Source of the DNA: Candidatus Vicinibacter proximus
Lineage (GTDB): Bacteria > Bacteroidota > Bacteroidia > Chitinophagales > Saprospiraceae
Direction: 5' to 3'
Assembly: GCA_016713905.1 (NCBI GenBank)
Contig: JADJOE010000001.1
Location: 372,001 to 436,000 of the forward strand
Length of the DNA: 64,000 nucleotides
The notes below the pieces were generated by a model that worked only from the letters and a program-made list of their open reading frames with translations, ran no database searches and was not told where the DNA came from. A program made the position numbers and the translations under genes. Positions 63,511 through 64,000 of this stretch are shown in pieces (within the stretch, counting starts at the first letter, position 1; every line of letters starts with the position of its first letter).

Positions 63511-64000
63511 TTATTTTAATTGTGCAAGTTCATTTTTTACCTCTACATAATCAGGATTAATTCTTAATGCTTGTTCAAAATCAATTTTAGCTTTGATTTT
63601 ATTTTTTAAGGTGAGATAGCATTTTCCTCTTTGGTAATACGTAGTTGGTTCGTTAGGATTTAGTCTTATGGAATGAGTTAGGTATATAATTGCTTGATCT
63701 ATTGAATCTAAACTTTGATAATACAGACCTAAATTGTAATAACTCAATTCATATTCCGGAAAGGATTTAACGTTTGAAAGATATTGTTGAATGGCTTCTT
63801 TTTGTCTATCAAGTGATTGTAAAGCAAATGCTTTATTGTGTAACGTTTCAATGTCATTGCTATCTAATTTTAAGGCATTATCATAATATCGTATGGAAAG
63901 TGGATTTTTACGAAGAGACATTACATCTCCCAATTGAATCCAAGCTTCCCTAAGTTCTGGGTCATTGTCCGTGGCTTTTTGATAACTATTGATTGCTCTT
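63511..64000 (-). CDS. TPR repeat protein, C-terminal part (5' end outside window)
   Basis: The frame is open from the right edge to a stop at 63511, giving about 162 residues. Reading past the TTG at 63933 into the edge continues sensibly (QKATDNDPELREAWIQLGD). At least four tetratricopeptide repeats of 34 residues are visible: SLRKNPLSIRYYDNALKLD, HNKAFALQSLDRQKEAIQQY, YNLGLYYQSLDSIDQAIIY and YQRGKCYLTLKNKIKAKIDF. The N terminus and any signal peptide are missing, so location and role are unknown. It is convergent to gene C across the 800-base gap. Confidence 0.85.
   Translation of the reverse strand, partial: RAINSYQKATDNDPELREAWIQLGDVMSLRKNPLSIRYYDNALKLDSNDIETLHNKAFALQSLDRQKEAIQQYLSNVKSFPEYELSYYNLGLYYQSLDSIDQAIIYLTHSIRLNPNEPTTYYQRGKCYLTLKNKIKAKIDFEQALRINPDYVEVKNELAQLK

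Overview
The window reads as a chromosomal segment of an AT-rich member of the Bacteroidota. The reasons are type IX secretion (T9SS) C-terminal sorting domains on giant secreted proteins, several promoter-like TTTG / TAnnTTTG element pairs, few visible Shine-Dalgarno sequences, DUF4294, and a Bacteroidota-style phenylacetate operon. The HYR-like giant proteins and the mevalonate-pathway gene make a Saprospiraceae-like environmental lineage plausible, but that placement is inference.

Positions 1-34.6 kb are ordinary, compact chromosome with intact genes. Positions 1-5.6 kb hold a phenylacetate degradation operon: the end of paaE, then paaA, paaB, paaC, paaD, a PaaH-type dehydrogenase, a PaaI-type thioesterase and paaJ. 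It would open the ring of phenylacetyl-CoA by epoxidation and finish with beta-oxidation to acetyl-CoA and succinyl-CoA. An exported LolA/LppX-like protein and a 1019-residue secreted BNR/sortilin-like beta-propeller protein follow. A tRNA-Leu(CAA) with its own promoter and terminator lies at 10.2 kb. A minus-strand run carries rmuC, an FAH-family hydrolase, trpS, ridA, rpmF and a YceD-family gene. A plus-strand run carries a PASTA protein, two rhodaneses, DUF4294 and diphosphomevalonate decarboxylase. Then come ppsA, a TauE/SafE permease, an atypical SDR, a DoxX-like protein, a GH20 hexosaminidase, panC-panD-UPF0104, Nif3 with a zinc-ribbon coiled-coil protein, a pterin dehydratase with an M42 peptidase, and a polysaccharide flippase.

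Positions 34.9-62.7 kb are the unusual part: three giant paralogous secreted-protein genes in tandem, called A, B and C here. Each has a different N-terminal head: an M36 fungalysin-type metalloprotease plus Gly-rich domain in A, a right-handed beta-helix in B, and about 15 HYR-like six-cysteine repeats with an embedded LamG-like domain in C. All three lead into the same long C-terminal module, which ends in a dockerin-like pair, a cohesin-like domain and a T9SS sorting domain (truncated in B). A and C share a block of about 2.46 kb that is nearly identical in DNA (39919-42377 and 58772-61229), with mosaic patches that point to recent gene conversion.

All three giant genes are broken by single-base frameshifts, most of them in homopolymers: one in A, about 20 in B and about nine in C, against none seen in the flanking 34 kb. 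B also lacks the last part of its sorting domain and a terminator. This is either real decay of one tandem copy with conversion among the others, or local consensus error in a repeat-rich region. The sequence alone cannot decide. The last 1.3 kb holds a long non-coding stretch and the 3' part of a TPR gene that runs off the window.
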